Positions 1-10,048 of a stretch of DNA of 64,000 nt are shown here, one piece after another. The stretch covers positions 1 through 64,000 of the forward strand of contig JAJXUA010000002.1 of assembly GCA_021783275.1 (NCBI GenBank). The letters are read 5' to 3'. The stretch's first letter is position 1. Every line of letters starts with the position of its first letter. A model generated the notes under the pieces. It did not search any database. It was not told the origin of the DNA and was given only the letters and a program-made list of their open reading frames with translations. The DNA is from Pseudomonadota bacterium. Its GTDB lineage: Bacteria > Pseudomonadota > Gammaproteobacteria > Burkholderiales > Thiobacillaceae. A program made the position numbers and the translations under genes.

Positions 1-1
1 C

Positions 2-970
2 GGTGAAAAAGCGGCGTTCGGCGACAAGCTCAATCTCAACTTCACCCGCGCGCAAACCTGTCGCTACGGCGAAAACCCGCATCAGGCCGGGGCGTTTTAC
101 ATCGAACAAAACGCCCCCGTCGGCACCATCTCGACCGCGCGCCAGTTGCAGGGCAAGGAGCTGTCGTACAACAACATCGCCGACACCGACGCCGCGCTCG
201 AATGCGTGAAACTCTTCGATACAGCTCCGGCCTGCGTCATCGTCAAGCACGCCAACCCCTGCGGCGTCGCCTACGGCACGTCGCTGCTCGACGCCTACGA
301 CCGCGCGTACAAGACCGACCCCGAGTCGGCCTTCGGCGGCATCATCGCGTTCAACGGCGAGCTGGACGCCGCGACCGCGTCGGCCATCGTCGAGCGCCAG
401 TTCGTCGAAGTCATCATCGCGCCCAAAGTCAGCGCAGAGGCCGTGAGCATCGTCGCCGCCAAAAAGAACGTGCGCCTGCTCGAATGCGGGCAGTGGAACG
501 GCGCTGTCGCGCAAATGGACATGAAGCGCGTCGCCGGTGGCCTCTTGATCCAGGACGCCGACGTGCTCCTGAACGCCGAGATCAAAGTCGTCACCGCCCG
601 CGCGCCCTCCGAGACCGAACTGTCCGACCTGATGTTCGCCTGGCGCGTCGCCAAATTTGTGAAATCGAACGCGATTGTGTATGCCAAAGACGGCATGACT
701 GTCGGCGTCGGCGCCGGGCAAATGAGCCGCATCAATTCCGCAAGAATCGCCGCGATCAAGGCCGAACACGCCGGCTTGATCGTCTCTGGTTCGGCGATGG
801 CGAGCGACGCCTTCTTCCCCTTCCGCGACGGCATCGACCAGGCCGCATCCAGTGGCATCCAGGCCGTCATCCAGCCCGGCGGCTCGATGCGCGATGACGA
901 AGTCATCGCCGCAGCGAATGAACACGGCATCGCTATGGTGTTCACCGGGACGCGGCATTTCCGGCATTGA
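2..970 (+). CDS. purH: Bifunctional purine biosynthesis protein PurH, 3' part
   Basis: Carries out the last two steps of IMP synthesis: AICAR formyltransferase and IMP cyclohydrolase. The gene enters the window already open (first full codon at base 2), so the N-terminal IMP cyclohydrolase domain is outside. What is visible is the AICAR transformylase domain, with the family blocks [36 protein letters not shown] and [10 protein letters not shown], and the C-terminal run [11 protein letters not shown] then FTGTRHFRH. The ending is typical of the family, so the 3' end is intact. purD follows after about 80 bases, the usual purHD pairing. Only the truncation at the window edge limits certainty. 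Confidence 0.97.
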   Translation, partial: GEKAAFGDKLNLNFTRAQTCRYGENPHQAGAFYIEQNAPVGTISTARQLQGKELSYNNIADTDAALECVKLFDTAPACVIVKHANPCGVAYGTSLLDAYDRAYKTDPESAFGGIIAFNGELDAATASAIVERQFVEVIIAPKVSAEAVSIVAAKKNVRLLECGQWNGAVAQMDMKRVAGGLLIQDADVLLNAEIKVVTARAPSETELSDLMFAWRVAKFVKSNAIVYAKDGMTVGVGAGQMSRINSARIAAIKAEHAGLIVSGSAMASDAFFPFRDGIDQAASSGIQAVIQPGGSMRDDEVIAAANEHGIAMVFTGTRHFRH

Positions 971-1050
971 CATGTAAAAGGTGCCGAAATTCAGGCACAA
1001 CCCCCCAATCGCGACGCCACCCTCAACCCTAACCCAGCCACCCCACACTC

Positions 1051-2328
1051 ATGAAACTTCTCGTCATCGGTTCAGGCGGGCGCGAGCACGCGCTGGCGTG
1101 GAAATTTGCACAATCGCCCAGGGTGTCCCAGGTGTATGTGGCCCCTGGCAATGGCGGGACGGCGACGGAAGACGGGTTGATCAATGTGCCGCTGACGGAG
1201 ATTCCGGCGCTGCTGGAATTTGCGCGACGCGATGCGGATATTGCTTTTACCGTGGTGGGCCCCGAAGCGCCTCTGGCGGCCGGAATCGTTGATGCCTTTC
1301 GCGGCGCGGGACTGAAAATATTCGGCCCGACCCAGGCGGCAGCGCAGCTGGAAAGCTCGAAAGATTTTGCCAAGCACTTCATGGCGCGTCACCGCATCCC
1401 GACTGCCGCCTTCGGCACTTTCACCGATGCGGTGTCGGCCCACGCCTACATCAACGCGCAGGGCGCACCCATCGTGGTCAAGGCTGACGGACTGGCGGCG
1501 GGTAAGGGCGTGGTGGTGGCGGCCACGGTCGAAGAAGCCCACACCGCAGTGGATGCCATGCTGGCCGGCAACAGCATGGGCGAAGCCGGTCATCGCGTGG
1601 TCATCGAGGAATGCCTGCTGGGCGAAGAAGCCAGCTTCATCGTGATGGTCGGTGGCACGCATGTGCTGGCACTGGCGTCCTCACAGGATCACAAGCGGCT
1701 GGGCGACGCCGACACCGGCCCCAATACCGGTGGCATGGGTGCGTATTCCCCCGCGCCGGTGGTGACACCCGAATTGCACGCCCGCATCATGCGCGAGGTA
1801 ATCCATCCCACGATTGAAGGCATGGCCGCGGACGGGATACGCTACACCGGGTTTCTCTATGCCGGCATCATGGTGGGCGAAGACGGCGCGCCCCGGGTGC
1901 TGGAGTTCAACTGTCGCATGGGTGACCCGGAAACCCAGCCCATCCTGCTGCGCCTGAAGTCGGATCTGGTGACCCTGATGGAAGCCGCCATCAACGGCAC
2001 GCTTGACCAGGTCGAGGCCGAATGGGACCGGCGCACGGCGCTGGCGGTGGTGCTGGCCGCCGCAGGCTATCCGGACGCGCCACGCAAGGGCGACGTCATC
2101 GGCGCGCTGCCCGATGCCGCCGACGACCTGCACATTTTTCACGCCGGCACGACCCAAAACGGCGACATATTGAGCGTCAGTGGCGGCCGCGTACTTGCGG
2201 TCACGGCGCTGGGCGACAGCGTGCGCATGGCGCAGCAGCGCGCCTATGCCGCCGTCTCGGCGGTGCATTTCAACGGCATGCAATACCGCCGTGACATTGG
2301 CTGGCGCGCGCTGGATCGAAAGAAGTGA
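1051..2328 (+). CDS. purD: Phosphoribosylamine--glycine ligase (GARS)
   Basis: ATP-grasp ligase that joins glycine to phosphoribosylamine in the second step of purine synthesis, in the cytosol. At 425 aa it has the usual length. It starts with the classic MKLLVIGSGGREHALAWK nucleotide-binding N-terminus. The ATP-grasp core shows VVKADGLAAGKGVVVA (about residues 140-155), DHKRLGDADTGPNTGGMGAY and LEFNCRMGDPETQ, which carry the ATP- and metal-binding residues. It lies just downstream of purH on the same strand and is probably co-transcribed. The stop codon overlaps an ATG by one base, but that small frame is not a recognisable gene. Confidence 0.97.
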   Translation: MKLLVIGSGGREHALAWKFAQSPRVSQVYVAPGNGGTATEDGLINVPLTEIPALLEFARRDADIAFTVVGPEAPLAAGIVDAFRGAGLKIFGPTQAAAQLESSKDFAKHFMARHRIPTAAFGTFTDAVSAHAYINAQGAPIVVKADGLAAGKGVVVAATVEEAHTAVDAMLAGNSMGEAGHRVVIEECLLGEEASFIVMVGGTHVLALASSQDHKRLGDADTGPNTGGMGAYSPAPVVTPELHARIMREVIHPTIEGMAADGIRYTGFLYAGIMVGEDGAPRVLEFNCRMGDPETQPILLRLKSDLVTLMEAAINGTLDQVEAEWDRRTALAVVLAAAGYPDAPRKGDVIGALPDAADDLHIFHAGTTQNGDILSVSGGRVLAVTALGDSVRMAQQRAYAAVSAVHFNGMQYRRDIGWRALDRKK

Positions 2329-2348
2329 TGCGTGCAAAGGATGAATTA

Positions 2349-2504
2349 TTCCGATTCAAGATCAATCATGGCGCGAAGCCGAGCCGCAGACAGTGCTGTA
2401 GCACGGCAGTGCGTGGTTGTTGCGGCTTCAGCGGCTTTACAACCACGGCCTGCCCCTTGCGGGCAAGGCGAGGGCGACAAAGCCAGTATTGATCTGGAAT
2501 CGAA
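2349..2504. repeat. Palindromic intergenic repeat element with imperfect terminal inverted repeats
   Basis: The ends are near-complementary: 2349-2366 (TTCCGATTCAAGATCAAT) matches the reverse complement of 2488-2504 (ATTGATCTGGAATCGAA) with few differences. Inside is a perfect 9-bp inverted pair, CGTGGTTGT and ACAACCACG, plus GC-rich sequence. This looks like a small non-coding palindromic or MITE-like element placed exactly between purD and the next gene. It happens to be open in the frame of the downstream gene, so gene callers may extend that protein through it. Confidence 0.6.
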
Positions 2505-2505
2505 A

Positions 2506-3033
2506 TTGCGTGCACCGCTGCGGCACGGCAGCGTCATCGCCTACCCCACCGAATCCTGCTACGGCCTGGGCTGCGCACCGCGTGACGTGCCGGCGCTGAA
2601 ACGCCTGCTTGCCGTCAAGGGCCGCAGCGCCGCCAAGGGCCTGCTGCTGATTGCCGCCAACTGGGCACAACTCAAACCCTACGTCGCCGCGCTGCCCCCC
2701 GCGCAACTTGCCCGCATGAAACACCGCTGGCCCGGCCCGGTCACCTGGGTTGTCCCGGCCTCGCGCCGCTGCCCCGCGCTGCTGACGGGCGGCCGGCCCA
2801 CGGTTGCGGTACGGGTCACCGCGCACGCGGCGGCGGCACGACTGTGCCGCACGCTCGGCACAGCACTGGTTTCCACCAGCGCCAACAAAAGCGGACGCAA
2901 ACCTGCCCAAACCGCGGCCGAATGCCGGAGAATATTCGGGTCGCGCGTACGCGTGCTCGATGGCCGCATCGGCACGCGCACCCGTCCTTCGACCCTGATC
3001 GATCTTGCCACCGGAAAAATACTGCGTCCCTGA
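2506..3033 (+). CDS. YrdC/Sua5-domain protein, TsaC-like
   Basis: Single YrdC domain, family of threonylcarbamoyl-AMP synthases that act in tRNA t6A modification. Family blocks visible: [16 protein letters not shown] near the N-terminus, [33 protein letters not shown], and [11 protein letters not shown]. The reading frame is open back to a GTG at 2332, but the extra 58 residues come from the palindromic element at 2349-2504 and look non-protein-like. The TTG at 2506, preceded by a weak GGAA, gives 175 aa, the expected size for TsaC. The stop overlaps the hemF start (TGATG). Function as TsaC itself or as a second YrdC protein cannot be decided here. Confidence 0.8.
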   Translation: MRAPLRHGSVIAYPTESCYGLGCAPRDVPALKRLLAVKGRSAAKGLLLIAANWAQLKPYVAALPPAQLARMKHRWPGPVTWVVPASRRCPALLTGGRPTVAVRVTAHAAAARLCRTLGTALVSTSANKSGRKPAQTAAECRRIFGSRVRVLDGRIGTRTRPSTLIDLATGKILRP

Positions 3034-3953
3034 TGTCTGCCCCTGCTGCTTTCGACACTCCTGCCGTCAAAACCTGGCTGCTTGATCTGCAGGCGCGCAT
3101 CGTCGCCGCCCTCGAAGCCATCGACGGCGCGCCATTTCGCACCGATCGCTGGGATCGCCCCGAAGGCGGTGGCGGCATCTCGCGGCTGATCGAAGACAGC
3201 CGCGTGCTGGAGCGCGGCGGGGTAAATTTCTCGCACGTGCTCGGCGACAGGCTGCCGCCGTCAGCCAGCGCGCACCGTCCCGAACTGGCAGGCCGCCGCT
3301 GGGAAGCCATGGGGGTGTCGCTGGTGATGCATCCGCGCAACCCCTACGCGCCCACGGTGCACATGAACGTACGCTGCTTCGTTGCGCACAAGGACGGCGA
3401 AGCCACCGTGTGGTGGTTCGGCGGCGGGATGGATCTGACCCCGTATTACGGTTTCGAAGACGACGCGCGACACTTCCACCTCAGCTGCAAAACTGCGCTG
3501 GATCCTTACGGTGCTGATCTCTATCCGCGCTTCAAACAGGGCTGCGACGAATACTTCTTTCTCAAGCATCGCAACGAGCCACGCGGCATCGGCGGCGTGT
3601 TCTTTGACGACTTCTCCGAAGGAGGCTTTGCCCACGCCTTCTCCATGACGCAAAGTGTCGGCGACCATTTCATCGAGGCCTATGTGCCGATACTGAAACG
3701 CCACATTGCCACTGCATACGGCGAACGCGAGCGCGATTTCCAGGCGTACCGGCGCGGGCGCTACGTCGAATTCAATCTGGTGTTTGATCGCGGCACGCTG
3801 TTCGGCCTGCAATCGGGCGGACGCACCGAATCAATCCTGATGTCGATGCCGCCCGTGGTGAAATGGCGCTATGACTGGCATCCCGAGCCCGGCACGCCGG
3901 AGGCCCGGCTGTATACCGATTTCCTGACCGCACGCCACTGGGTTGAAGCATGA
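3033..3953 (+). CDS. hemF: Oxygen-dependent coproporphyrinogen III oxidase
   Basis: Oxidatively decarboxylates coproporphyrinogen III to protoporphyrinogen IX, using O2, in the cytosol. The 306-aa product has the family signatures [63 protein letters not shown] and [15 protein letters not shown], with the active-site aspartates and histidines in place. The ATG at 3033 overlaps the preceding stop, and the stop overlaps the following start (ATGA), so this is a tightly coupled operon. An O2-dependent HemF says the organism can live in air, at least at times. Confidence 0.97.
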   Translation: MSAPAAFDTPAVKTWLLDLQARIVAALEAIDGAPFRTDRWDRPEGGGGISRLIEDSRVLERGGVNFSHVLGDRLPPSASAHRPELAGRRWEAMGVSLVMHPRNPYAPTVHMNVRCFVAHKDGEATVWWFGGGMDLTPYYGFEDDARHFHLSCKTALDPYGADLYPRFKQGCDEYFFLKHRNEPRGIGGVFFDDFSEGGFAHAFSMTQSVGDHFIEAYVPILKRHIATAYGERERDFQAYRRGRYVEFNLVFDRGTLFGLQSGGRTESILMSMPPVVKWRYDWHPEPGTPEARLYTDFLTARHWVEA

Positions 3954-6900
3954 GCAAAATGTCGCGCCGCATCTTCATCAGCCTGGGCCTCGTGCTGCTG
4001 CTCATCGCCCTGATCGGGCTGATCGCATGGGAGCTGCTGTCGTCGGCGCTGGAAGCGAAATACCTCGCCAAAACCGCGCAGAAAATGACCTGGACACTGC
4101 AGCCCGGACCGTCCGAACGCATCCGTTTCCCCGGCTCCGGGCCCTATGACGTGCGGCTGGGTTACCACAAGATTCCGCAGTATCTCGACCGGCTGGACAA
4201 GGCCGGATGGAAAATCGACGAGCAGGCCAAGATCAGTATCCAGATGACGCGCGCCGCGCAACTGGGCCTGTTTCTGCCGTATCAGGAAAAAGACCAGGCG
4301 GGGCTGAGCCTGCTCGACAGCAACGGGCAAGCGCTGTATCAGGGCGCCCACCCTGGCCGCGTGTACGCGCAGTTTGACGACATCCCTAAGGTGCTGGTCG
4401 ATGCCCTGCTGTATATCGAAAACCGCGAATTGCTAACCGAGGAATTTCCCACCCGCAATCCGGCGGTGGAATGGGATCGACTGGCCCAGGCTCTGCTGGA
4501 AAAAGGCATCAGCATCATCGACTCCAACCGCAATGTGCCGGGCGGCAGCACGCTGCCGACGCAGATCGAAAAATATCGCCACTCGCCCGAGGGGATGACC
4601 GGCAGCATGGGCGAAAAACTGCGGCAGATGGGTACTGCCAGCCTGCGCGCGTATCTGGACGGCCCCAACACGCTGCCGATGCGCAAGAAAACCGTGCTCG
4701 CCTATCTCAACACGGTGCCCCTCGCGGCGGCACCGCGCTTCGGCGAAGTGCATGGCATCGGCGATGGCCTGTGGGCCTGGTACGGGATGGATTTTGCCGA
4801 AATCAACCGCACTCTCGCACGCGCCCCGAAGGCACGCGATCCGGACTATGCCTCGGCGCTCAAACATGCGCTGTCGCTGGTGGTTGCCGAACGCCGCCCG
4901 TCGTATTACCTGGCGGCCAATCGCAAGGCCCTGGATGCGGTCACCGACGACCATCTCGCCCTGCTTGCGTCGGCCGGGATCATTTCGCGCGATCTGGCCG
5001 AACGGGCCAAGCAGGTGAAACTGCGCACATCGCGTCCGCGCGTCGAGACGCCCGCTGTGCGTTTTGTCGACCAGAAAGCCACCAATGCACAGCGCATTCG
5101 CGTCGCGTCGCTGCTCGGTGAACCGCGCCTGTATGACCTCGATCGGCTCGATCTGCAAGTGCAGACCACGATCAACCAGCCGGCGCAAAAAATCGTCAGC
5201 AGCTATCTGCAAACACTGGCCGGACTCGACGCTGCCACCGCTTCGGGGCTGGTGGGGCATCGCCTGCTGCAACCCGATAATCCGCTCGACAAGGTGATCT
5301 ACAGTTTCACCCTGTACGAGCAGTCGCCCAGCGGCAACCTGTTGCGCATCCAGGCGGACAACCTCAACCAGCCGTTCGACATCAACAGCCAGACCCGGCT
5401 CGATCTGGGCTCCACCGCCAAGCTGCGCACACTGGTGACGTATCTCGAAATCATTGCGCGGCTCCATGCCGACTACCGGGCGCTGAATGCCGACACGCTC
5501 AGGCAAAAGGCCCAGCCGCAGCGCGATGTGCTGTCGCAATGGGTGGCGGCACGGCTGCTGGCCAACCGCAACGAATCCCTGGCGGTCACCGTCGATGCCG
5601 CCATGAGCCGTCGCTATTCGGCTGCGCCGGAGACGTTTTTCACGGGCGGTGGCTTGCACAACTTCGCCAACTTCGACCCCAAAGACAACAGCCGGATCAT
5701 GGACGTGTGGGAGGCCACCCGCAATTCGGTCAATCTGGTCTACATCCGCATCATGCGCGACATCGTGCGGCATTACGCCAGCAGCGCCCCCGGCGCGGCG
5801 TCACGCATACTCGACGACGCCAGCAATCCGATGCGCGATACCTATCTGGCGCGCTTTGTCGATCAGGAAGGCCGGGTCTTCATGCGGCGCTTTTACCAGC
5901 GCCACCACAAGACCTCGCCACAGCAAATGGCCGACAACCTGTATGGCCGCGCCGGAACCCAGCCGCGCCGGTTTACGGCGGTGTACCGCTACCTGCAACC
6001 GCAGGCCGATTTTGCAAGTTACGTGGCGGCCCTGAAGCAGCAGATACCCGCCAGCAGCACGCTGAGCCGGTCCACCTTGCAGTCGATGTTCAGGGACCAT
6101 GCCCCCGACGCATATGATCTGACTGATCGCGGCTACCTCACCCAGATTCATCCGCTGGAGCTTTGGGTGGTGCGGGCACTGCGGGCGGCACCGACTACGT
6201 CGCTCGATACGCTGTACGAAAGCGGCGCGGGGGTGCGGCTGGAAGTGTATGACTGGCTGTTCCGCACCAGCCGCAAAAACGCGCAGGACATCCGCATCCA
6301 GTCGCTGCTGGAAGTAGAAGCGTTCGACAGCCTGCTGCGTGACTGGAAACGCCTGGGCTATCCTTTCGACAACCTCACGCCGTCGTACGCCACGTCAATC
6401 GGCAGTTCGGGAGACCGCCCGGCCGCCCTGGCCGAGCTGATGAGCATCCTGGTAAACGATGGCGTCCGGGCACCGATGGTCAGCCTCAGCAGCCTGCGCT
6501 TTGCCGCGAGCACGCCTTACGACACCCGGCTGTCGCGCAAGCCTCCCACCGGCGAACGCCTGATGCCGGCCGAAGTGGCACAGACAGTGCGCCGGGCGCT
6601 GGCGCGCGTGGTGGACGGCGGCACAGCAGGACGCCTGGCGGGTGTGCTCAAAACCGCCGACGGCACGCCGCTGGTGATCGGCGGCAAAACCGGCACCGGC
6701 GATCACCGTTTCGAGCGCTACGGCAAAGGCGGACAGTTGCTCGAATCGCGCGTGGTCAACCGCACGGCCACGTTCGTGTTTTATCTTGGCGACCGTTATT
6801 TCGGCACGCTCACCGCCCTGGTACCCGGCGAACAGGCCGGACAGTTTGGCTTTACCAGTTCACTCACGGCGCAGATCCTGAAAACCCTGCTTCCAAAATT

Positions 6901-7186
6901 GCAGCCTCACCTGTATCAGCAGCCCCCGGTTCAGGCCGCGCCAATCCAGGTCAAGCCTGACGAGCCGCCGCTGCCTGCGGAAGTGCCCGTGCTTACGCCC
7001 GGCCCCGCCCGGGAAAAACCCGATGGCGCCACCAGCCAGGCCGACCCGCCCGCGCGCCAGCCCGCAGCCGAAGGCGGCTTCCCCGAAGACCTGGAGCCCA
7101 GCGTCGTAGTGCCGGTGCCGGTTGCCCCGCCCGCGCCCGCCGTGCCCGAGCCCGGTGCCGCACCCGCGGCGGGCGCGGCACCGTGA
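3950..7186 (+). CDS. Divergent class A penicillin-binding protein (GT51 plus transpeptidase)
   Basis: Predicted bifunctional peptidoglycan synthase anchored in the inner membrane. An N-terminal hydrophobic segment (about residues 10-30) is followed by a diverged GT51 transglycosylase domain: YIENRELL in place of the EDxxF motif, and [15 protein letters not shown] for the GGSTITQQ block. The transpeptidase domain has all three active-site motifs: STAK (about residue 488), SVN (about 593) and KTG (about 913). The 320-residue gap between SVN and KTG is unusually long and implies an insertion. The C-terminal 100 residues are proline/alanine-rich and low-complexity. At 1078 aa it is longer than PBP1a or PBP1c. 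It overlaps hemF by 4 bases. Which PBP subfamily it belongs to is not clear from sequence alone. Confidence 0.85.
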   Translation: MSKMSRRIFISLGLVLLLIALIGLIAWELLSSALEAKYLAKTAQKMTWTLQPGPSERIRFPGSGPYDVRLGYHKIPQYLDRLDKAGWKIDEQAKISIQMTRAAQLGLFLPYQEKDQAGLSLLDSNGQALYQGAHPGRVYAQFDDIPKVLVDALLYIENRELLTEEFPTRNPAVEWDRLAQALLEKGISIIDSNRNVPGGSTLPTQIEKYRHSPEGMTGSMGEKLRQMGTASLRAYLDGPNTLPMRKKTVLAYLNTVPLAAAPRFGEVHGIGDGLWAWYGMDFAEINRTLARAPKARDPDYASALKHALSLVVAERRPSYYLAANRKALDAVTDDHLALLASAGIISRDLAERAKQVKLRTSRPRVETPAVRFVDQKATNAQRIRVASLLGEPRLYDLDRLDLQVQTTINQPAQKIVSSYLQTLAGLDAATASGLVGHRLLQPDNPLDKVIYSFTLYEQSPSGNLLRIQADNLNQPFDINSQTRLDLGSTAKLRTLVTYLEIIARLHADYRALNADTLRQKAQPQRDVLSQWVAARLLANRNESLAVTVDAAMSRRYSAAPETFFTGGGLHNFANFDPKDNSRIMDVWEATRNSVNLVYIRIMRDIVRHYASSAPGAASRILDDASNPMRDTYLARFVDQEGRVFMRRFYQRHHKTSPQQMADNLYGRAGTQPRRFTAVYRYLQPQADFASYVAALKQQIPASSTLSRSTLQSMFRDHAPDAYDLTDRGYLTQIHPLELWVVRALRAAPTTSLDTLYESGAGVRLEVYDWLFRTSRKNAQDIRIQSLLEVEAFDSLLRDWKRLGYPFDNLTPSYATSIGSSGDRPAALAELMSILVNDGVRAPMVSLSSLRFAASTPYDTRLSRKPPTGERLMPAEVAQTVRRALARVVDGGTAGRLAGVLKTADGTPLVIGGKTGTGDHRFERYGKGGQLLESRVVNRTATFVFYLGDRYFGTLTALVPGEQAGQFGFTSSLTAQILKTLLPKLQPHLYQQPPVQAAPIQVKPDEPPLPAEVPVLTPGPAREKPDGATSQADPPARQPAAEGGFPEDLEPSVVVPVPVAPPAPAVPEPGAAPAAGAAP

Positions 7187-7232
7187 ACGCCGACTTGGGA
7201 ACGCTCGTGAACCGGACTATGCTAGTTCACCC

Positions 7233-8429
7233 ATGAAAGACAACATCCAGCCGCTCATCCAGCACAGCCCGCCCGACCCCGGCAATGTCAGCATTCCGGC
7301 GCTGAAGGTGTTGTCGGAAATCACCACCAGCCTGTCGACCGATTCCAATATCGAACAGCTGCTGGGGCGGTTTCTTTCGACCATGATTCGTCTCGCCGGG
7401 GCGCAGGCGGGCGCGGTGCGCGTCATCACCGACGACCGCACGCACCTGCGGCTGATCGGCTCGGTGGGGCTGCCTGCCGAGCTGGTTGAACACGAGGCCA
7501 TGGTCAGTGTGGATTGCGGGGTATGCGGCAAGGCCGCGCGTGAAATCACCGCCAGCAGCTGGACCAATGTGGCGTATTGCCGCAAGCACGCCAACGCCGA
7601 GTATTTCAGCGCGGGCTGCGCCACCGTGGTGGCCGTACCGCTGATGCACAAAAACAAGGTGATGGGGGTGTACAACCTGTTTCTCGACAAAGACCAGACT
7701 GTCCCCGAAGACATCCGCCTACTGTTTCATTCGATCAGCGAACACCTCGGCATTGCGTTGGAAAACGCCCGCCTCACGCGCGAGAACATGCGCATTTCGC
7801 TGATGAACGAACGCCAGATGCTGGCCAACCAGATACACGATTCACTGGCGCAAACGCTGGCCTACGCCAAAATGCGGCTCACCGTATTAAGCGACGCCAT
7901 GCGCCACGAAGACTATCCCAAAGCCAACCGCTATCTGGGCGACGTGGAAGAAGCGGTCGATCTGGCCTACGCCGACCTGCGTGACCTGATCACCCAGTAC
8001 CGCGACCGCATCAACCCGCGCGGCCTGGTGCCCGCGATCCAGGAACTGGCCAAGAATTTCCGCAAGAAAGCCAGTGCCGACGTCGATTTCCTCAACCTGG
8101 TTCAGGATGTCGAGCTGTCACCCGACGAAGAAATCCAGGTCTTTCACATCATCCAGGAATCGCTCTACAACATTGCCAAGCACGCCCGCGCGCGCCACGT
8201 CGTCATCACCTTCGATCTGGAAAACGGCCAGTACATCGTCAACGTCGCCGACGACGGTGTGGGCGTGCAGAAAAAACACGACGAATCCTCGACCATGGGC
8301 AAAAGCTTCGGCCTCACCATCATGCGCGAACGCGCCGCGCGCCTCGGCGGTAAACTTTCGGTCGAATCGCGCCCGGCGGGGGGAACGGTCATTCGTCTCG
8401 TTTTTCCGCAGCGCTCATCGCACAGCTAA
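7233..8429 (+). CDS. NarX-like GAF sensor histidine kinase
   Basis: Two-component sensor of the HisKA_3 class. The 398-aa protein has no membrane segment. Residues about 20-185 form a GAF domain, followed by a dimerisation segment with the phospho-accepting histidine in NQIHDSLAQTL, then a HATPase domain with QESLYNIAKHARA (N box), VADDGVGV (G1) and SFGLTIMRERA (G2). The GAF domain carries four cysteines in a C-x2-C ... YC ... GC arrangement that could bind a metal or Fe-S cluster or sense redox, an inference only. The ATG at 7233 follows the upstream gene by 46 bases and was preferred over a longer in-frame start inside that gene. It pairs with the regulator at 8595. Confidence 0.92.
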   Translation: MKDNIQPLIQHSPPDPGNVSIPALKVLSEITTSLSTDSNIEQLLGRFLSTMIRLAGAQAGAVRVITDDRTHLRLIGSVGLPAELVEHEAMVSVDCGVCGKAAREITASSWTNVAYCRKHANAEYFSAGCATVVAVPLMHKNKVMGVYNLFLDKDQTVPEDIRLLFHSISEHLGIALENARLTRENMRISLMNERQMLANQIHDSLAQTLAYAKMRLTVLSDAMRHEDYPKANRYLGDVEEAVDLAYADLRDLITQYRDRINPRGLVPAIQELAKNFRKKASADVDFLNLVQDVELSPDEEIQVFHIIQESLYNIAKHARARHVVITFDLENGQYIVNVADDGVGVQKKHDESSTMGKSFGLTIMRERAARLGGKLSVESRPAGGTVIRLVFPQRSSHS

Positions 8430-8447
8430 AACCATGCTGATTAATTC

Positions 8448-8524
8448 GGTCATTGCGAGGCATCGCCGAAGCAATCCAGCCTGCGGCCCAAGCTACGGGA
8501 TTGCTTCGCTTCACGCGCAACGAC
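8448..8524. repeat. Intergenic palindromic repeat of the CATTGCGAG...GCAATCC type
   Basis: Two arms face each other: CATTGCGAGGCATCGCCGAA then GCAATCCAG on the left, GGGATTGCTTCGCTTCACGC then GCAACGAC on the right. They form an imperfect hairpin of about 77 bases between the kinase and its regulator. Repeats of this wording (GTCATTGCGAG ... AAGCAATCCAG) are common between genes in proteobacteria. It may stabilise or attenuate the shared transcript. Confidence 0.7.
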
Positions 8525-8594
8525 TGAAAAATGGCATGCAATACTGAAACATCAATAACCTGCAACTGGCACTGACCCCCTACCGAGTTCCCGC

Positions 8595-9251
8595 ATGAGC
8601 CTCATCCGCATCATTCTGGTCGATGACCACACCCTCTTCCGCAAAGGCCTGGCCGAGCTGCTCGAACAAAGTGGCAGCATCGAGGTCACCGCGTTTACCG
8701 GCGTGCCCGGTGAAGTCGCCATGCTGCTGACGGCGCACCGCCCCGACGTGCTGCTGCTCGACCTGAACATGCCCGGCGTGGACGGCATCACCCTGATGCA
8801 GCAACTGCGCGCGGACAATTTCACCCTGCCCGTCCTGATCCTGACCCTGTCGGAAGCCGAGGATGACCTGGCGCGCGCGCTGCGCGCCGGTGCCAACGGC
8901 TACCTGCTCAAAAGCATGGAACCCGACGAAGTCGTCGATGCCATCGTGCGCGCCCAGCGCGGCGAAACCGTCGTCGCGCCCGCCATGACTGCCAAGCTCG
9001 TCAGACTCTATGACCAGAAAGGCCAGGACGCCGGCTCGCTGCTTGACGCCCTCACCCCGCGCGAGCGCGAAATCCTCACCCACCTGTCACGCGGCGAATC
9101 CAACAAGGCCATCGCCCGCACCCTCGACATCAGCCACGACACCGTCAAGCTGCACGTCCGTCACATCCTCGCCAAGCTGAACCTCTCGTCGCGCGTGGAA
9201 GCAGCAGTGTTTGCGGTGGAGCACAAGGTGGCGCCGGGGGGGCGCGGTTAG
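8595..9251 (+). CDS. NarL/LuxR-family response regulator
   Basis: DNA-binding response regulator of 218 aa. The receiver domain has the acidic pair in ILVDDHTLF, the phospho-accepting aspartate in LLLDLNMPGVDG (about residue 56), the conserved Thr in LILTLSEAE and the Lys in YLLKSMEP. The C-terminal LuxR-type helix-turn-helix reads LTPREREILTHLSRGESN then KAIARTLDISHDTVKLHVRH. It is the obvious partner of the NarX-like kinase upstream. What the pair senses and regulates is not shown by sequence; NarXL-type pairs usually respond to nitrate, nitrite or redox. Confidence 0.95.
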   Translation: MSLIRIILVDDHTLFRKGLAELLEQSGSIEVTAFTGVPGEVAMLLTAHRPDVLLLDLNMPGVDGITLMQQLRADNFTLPVLILTLSEAEDDLARALRAGANGYLLKSMEPDEVVDAIVRAQRGETVVAPAMTAKLVRLYDQKGQDAGSLLDALTPREREILTHLSRGESNKAIARTLDISHDTVKLHVRHILAKLNLSSRVEAAVFAVEHKVAPGGRG

Positions 9252-9273
9252 GGCGCCTGAGCACGAACTATGG

Positions 9274-9365
9274 GGTCAGGTCTTTGCCATCACATCCTCG
9301 TGTCACTCACCGTATGATGAGCCACCTGAGACTTTCTGGATGATGTGATAATGAATGACCTGACC
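9274..9365. repeat. Nested inverted repeat at the left edge of the accessory patch
   Basis: GGTCAGGTC at 9274-9282 is complementary to GACCTGACC at 9357-9365, and inside it ATCACATC (9289-9296) pairs with GATGTGAT (9342-9349). Together they can form a long interrupted stem of about 92 bases. It starts just after the response regulator stop, where base composition becomes more AT-rich. It may be a remnant of a mobile repeat or a complex terminator. No T-tract follows. Confidence 0.5.
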
Positions 9366-9519
9366 ACTATATCTCCTTCAGTATTGAAGCGACCAGCTAG
9401 ATATTTTGCCAACATCGCGGCCAAAGTTGACTGCGTAAGCGGGGCAGTTGGTTTTCTCATCTCATCTCGTGCCACAGCCCTTACTTTCAACGTTGAACAT
9501 AGTTCGCGAGGCCATGCTG

Positions 9520-10038
9520 ATGCCACAATGTGATGCCATATCTACGATTGCTGCAGTAGTAAGTGCAGCGGGTGGCGCTTTTGCTGCCATTGCCGCGTTT
9601 CGCTCAGCATCGGCTGCTCGCGAAGCTCAAGTCTCGGTTCTCTCCTTCTCTAGTCGTGCTGCACTTCGTGAAATCGCGTTGACGGCCACTGAGATTGTTG
9701 GGGAAGGAAGTCGACTCAACGACCGTGCTAGACAGCTTAAAGTCGCGTATCGAGCTCTTTTTACCACGGGCGGGCGGTCTGGTAGAGGCGACCAATTTGA
9801 TGCCGCGATAGACGGAAAAATCCAACGCGCCTCGGAGTTGTCCGCTCACGCAAAACTATTTATTGAGCCGGTTAATAAGTTGCGCTGTACGCCTCCCGAA
9901 GAGCACGATCGTGTCATTGTGCTCCTGACTAGTGCAGTCGCAGAGATACGCGCGTTGCGAGCGGATATTGAGCAGTCGCTTACTCACGTTGAGGAACAAA
10001 TCGCGCCCCTGAGAGAGCGAGCATTGAACAACAAATAA
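9520..10038 (+). CDS. Hypothetical protein in the cassette region
   Basis: I do not recognise this protein. From the ATG at 9520 it has 172 aa: a short hydrophobic, alanine-rich N-terminal segment (STIAAVVSAAGGAFAAIAAF) that could be a membrane anchor, then a mostly helical, charged region. This pattern of one N-terminal anchor and a helical body is common in cassette-borne hypotheticals. The frame stays open upstream to 9448, but the hydrophobic segment fits better at the N-terminus; ATG 9514 is equally possible. GTTGAAC at 9491 resembles an attC core site and may mark the cassette boundary. Its stop lies about 10 bases before the attC-like site at 10049, and its codon use is less GC-rich than its neighbours. 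Confidence 0.6.
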   Translation: MPQCDAISTIAAVVSAAGGAFAAIAAFRSASAAREAQVSVLSFSSRAALREIALTATEIVGEGSRLNDRARQLKVAYRALFTTGGRSGRGDQFDAAIDGKIQRASELSAHAKLFIEPVNKLRCTPPEEHDRVIVLLTSAVAEIRALRADIEQSLTHVEEQIAPLRERALNNK

Positions 10039-10048
10039 ATGCAATGAC

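Noticed and set aside
2844-3032. Extended N-terminus for hemF
   Set aside because: The extra residues are the YrdC gene read in another frame; the ATG at 3033 overlapping the previous stop fits the family start.
4433-5773. 446-codon minus-strand open frame inside the PBP gene
   Set aside because: Shadow of the real gene; no domain and atypical composition.
9345-9533. 62-codon open frame at the left edge of the cassette patch
   Set aside because: Its start lies in the arm of the inverted repeat at 9274-9365, it overlaps the start region of the next ORF, and its protein shows no motif; it is more likely chance or a remnant.
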